Assembly (NCBI GenBank): GCA_947472115.1
Contig: CANIZU010000113.1
Location: 1-6,321 of the forward strand
Direction of reading: 5' to 3'
Origin: Flavobacteriales bacterium
Lineage (GTDB): Bacteria > Bacteroidota > Bacteroidia > NS11-12g > UBA955
Length of the DNA: 6,321 nucleotides
This document shows positions 6,094 to 6,321 of this stretch, piece after piece. Positions within the stretch are counted from its first letter, which is position 1. Each line of letters begins with the position of its first letter. The notes under the pieces were generated by a model that was given only the letters and a program-made list of their open reading frames with translations, had not been told where the DNA came from and did not search any database. A program made the position numbers and the translations under genes.

Positions 6094-6321
6094 TTATTTC
6101 ACTTTGTAAACCGCAAATAACGAATTCTCAAAAGCAATTGGAAAAGGAGGTTTAATTCCCCCACGCGACTTTTGAACTATCCAATAGTTGATATGCTTCT
6201 CATTCAACCGAATTTTTGCCTCATTCAAATTGTATTCAGTCGAACTCATTTCATCCGACCAAATAACAGGATAATCTTGAGCCACCTTAAAAACCTCAGC
6301 ACCGGTGACGTATCGCATCAA
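6094..6321 (-). CDS. C-terminal fragment of a membrane protein, possibly PMT/ArnT-like glycosyltransferase (partial)
   Basis: Only the last 75 residues and the stop are present; the frame is open at the window edge, so the true start lies outside. The fragment has no membrane segment. Its layout, YVTGAEVFKVAQDYPVIWSDE (4-24), then NLNEAKIRLNEKHINYWIVQ (31-50), then PFPIAFENSLFAVYKVK (59-75), resembles the soluble tail of polytopic dolichyl-phosphate-mannose-type glycosyltransferases. Those tails read as 'gyPvi.s', a helix plus '.v.Yvvv', and 'F.n..F.vYki' (family pattern from memory). The N-terminal catalytic and transmembrane part cannot be checked, so the call is tentative. It converges on the propeller gene with no gap: TAG (6091-6093) touches the complement of TAA (6094-6096), and there is no terminator hairpin between them. 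Confidence 0.55.
   Translation of the reverse strand: MMRYVTGAEVFKVAQDYPVIWSDEMSSTEYNLNEAKIRLNEKHINYWIVQKSRGGIKPPFPIAFENSLFAVYKVK

Overview
The window looks like chromosomal DNA from a member of the Bacteroidota. The evidence is protein kinship: the CCG-domain Fe-S protein, its small partner often labelled 'ABC transporter ATPase', the exported YCF48-type propeller and the diverged universal-stress-like protein all read like Bacteroidota families. Starts also lack clear Shine-Dalgarno sequences, which is usual there. Base composition is moderately AT-rich and fairly even. I see no insertion sequence, phage gene, CRISPR array, tRNA or rRNA.

Positions 1-3319 hold a tightly packed minus-strand cluster, probably one transcript read from right to left. 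It runs: a CCG-domain (Fe-S)-binding protein (3319-2534), a small conserved protein of unknown function (2537-2013), a 12-TM MFS drug/H+ antiporter-like transporter (2023-782), and a family 4-type glycosyltransferase (751-1) cut by the window edge. The first three overlap by 4 and 11 nt; the glycosyltransferase follows after 30 nt. The first two form a recognised conserved pair. The transporter and glycosyltransferase look like passengers rather than members of one pathway.

Positions 3320-3582 are intergenic. They contain a strong rho-independent terminator (3529-3562) for the next minus-strand gene, then about 210 nt upstream of the Fe-S operon where I cannot assign a gene or a clear promoter. 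Positions 3583-4377 (minus) encode a degenerate tandem universal-stress-like protein. A 102-nt divergent spacer follows, then a plus-strand exported beta-propeller protein of YCF48/BNR type (4480-6093) with unusually large polar insertions. Its stop codon directly abuts that of a convergent minus-strand gene (6321-6094), of which only the C-terminal 76 codons are present. That fragment resembles the soluble tail of a polytopic PMT/ArnT-like glycosyltransferase.

I find no convincing new multi-gene system. The points most worth a second look are the coupled pair of Fe-S protein and unknown protein, its missing usual Fe-S partner immediately upstream, the expanded propeller, and the stress-like protein without an ATP motif.
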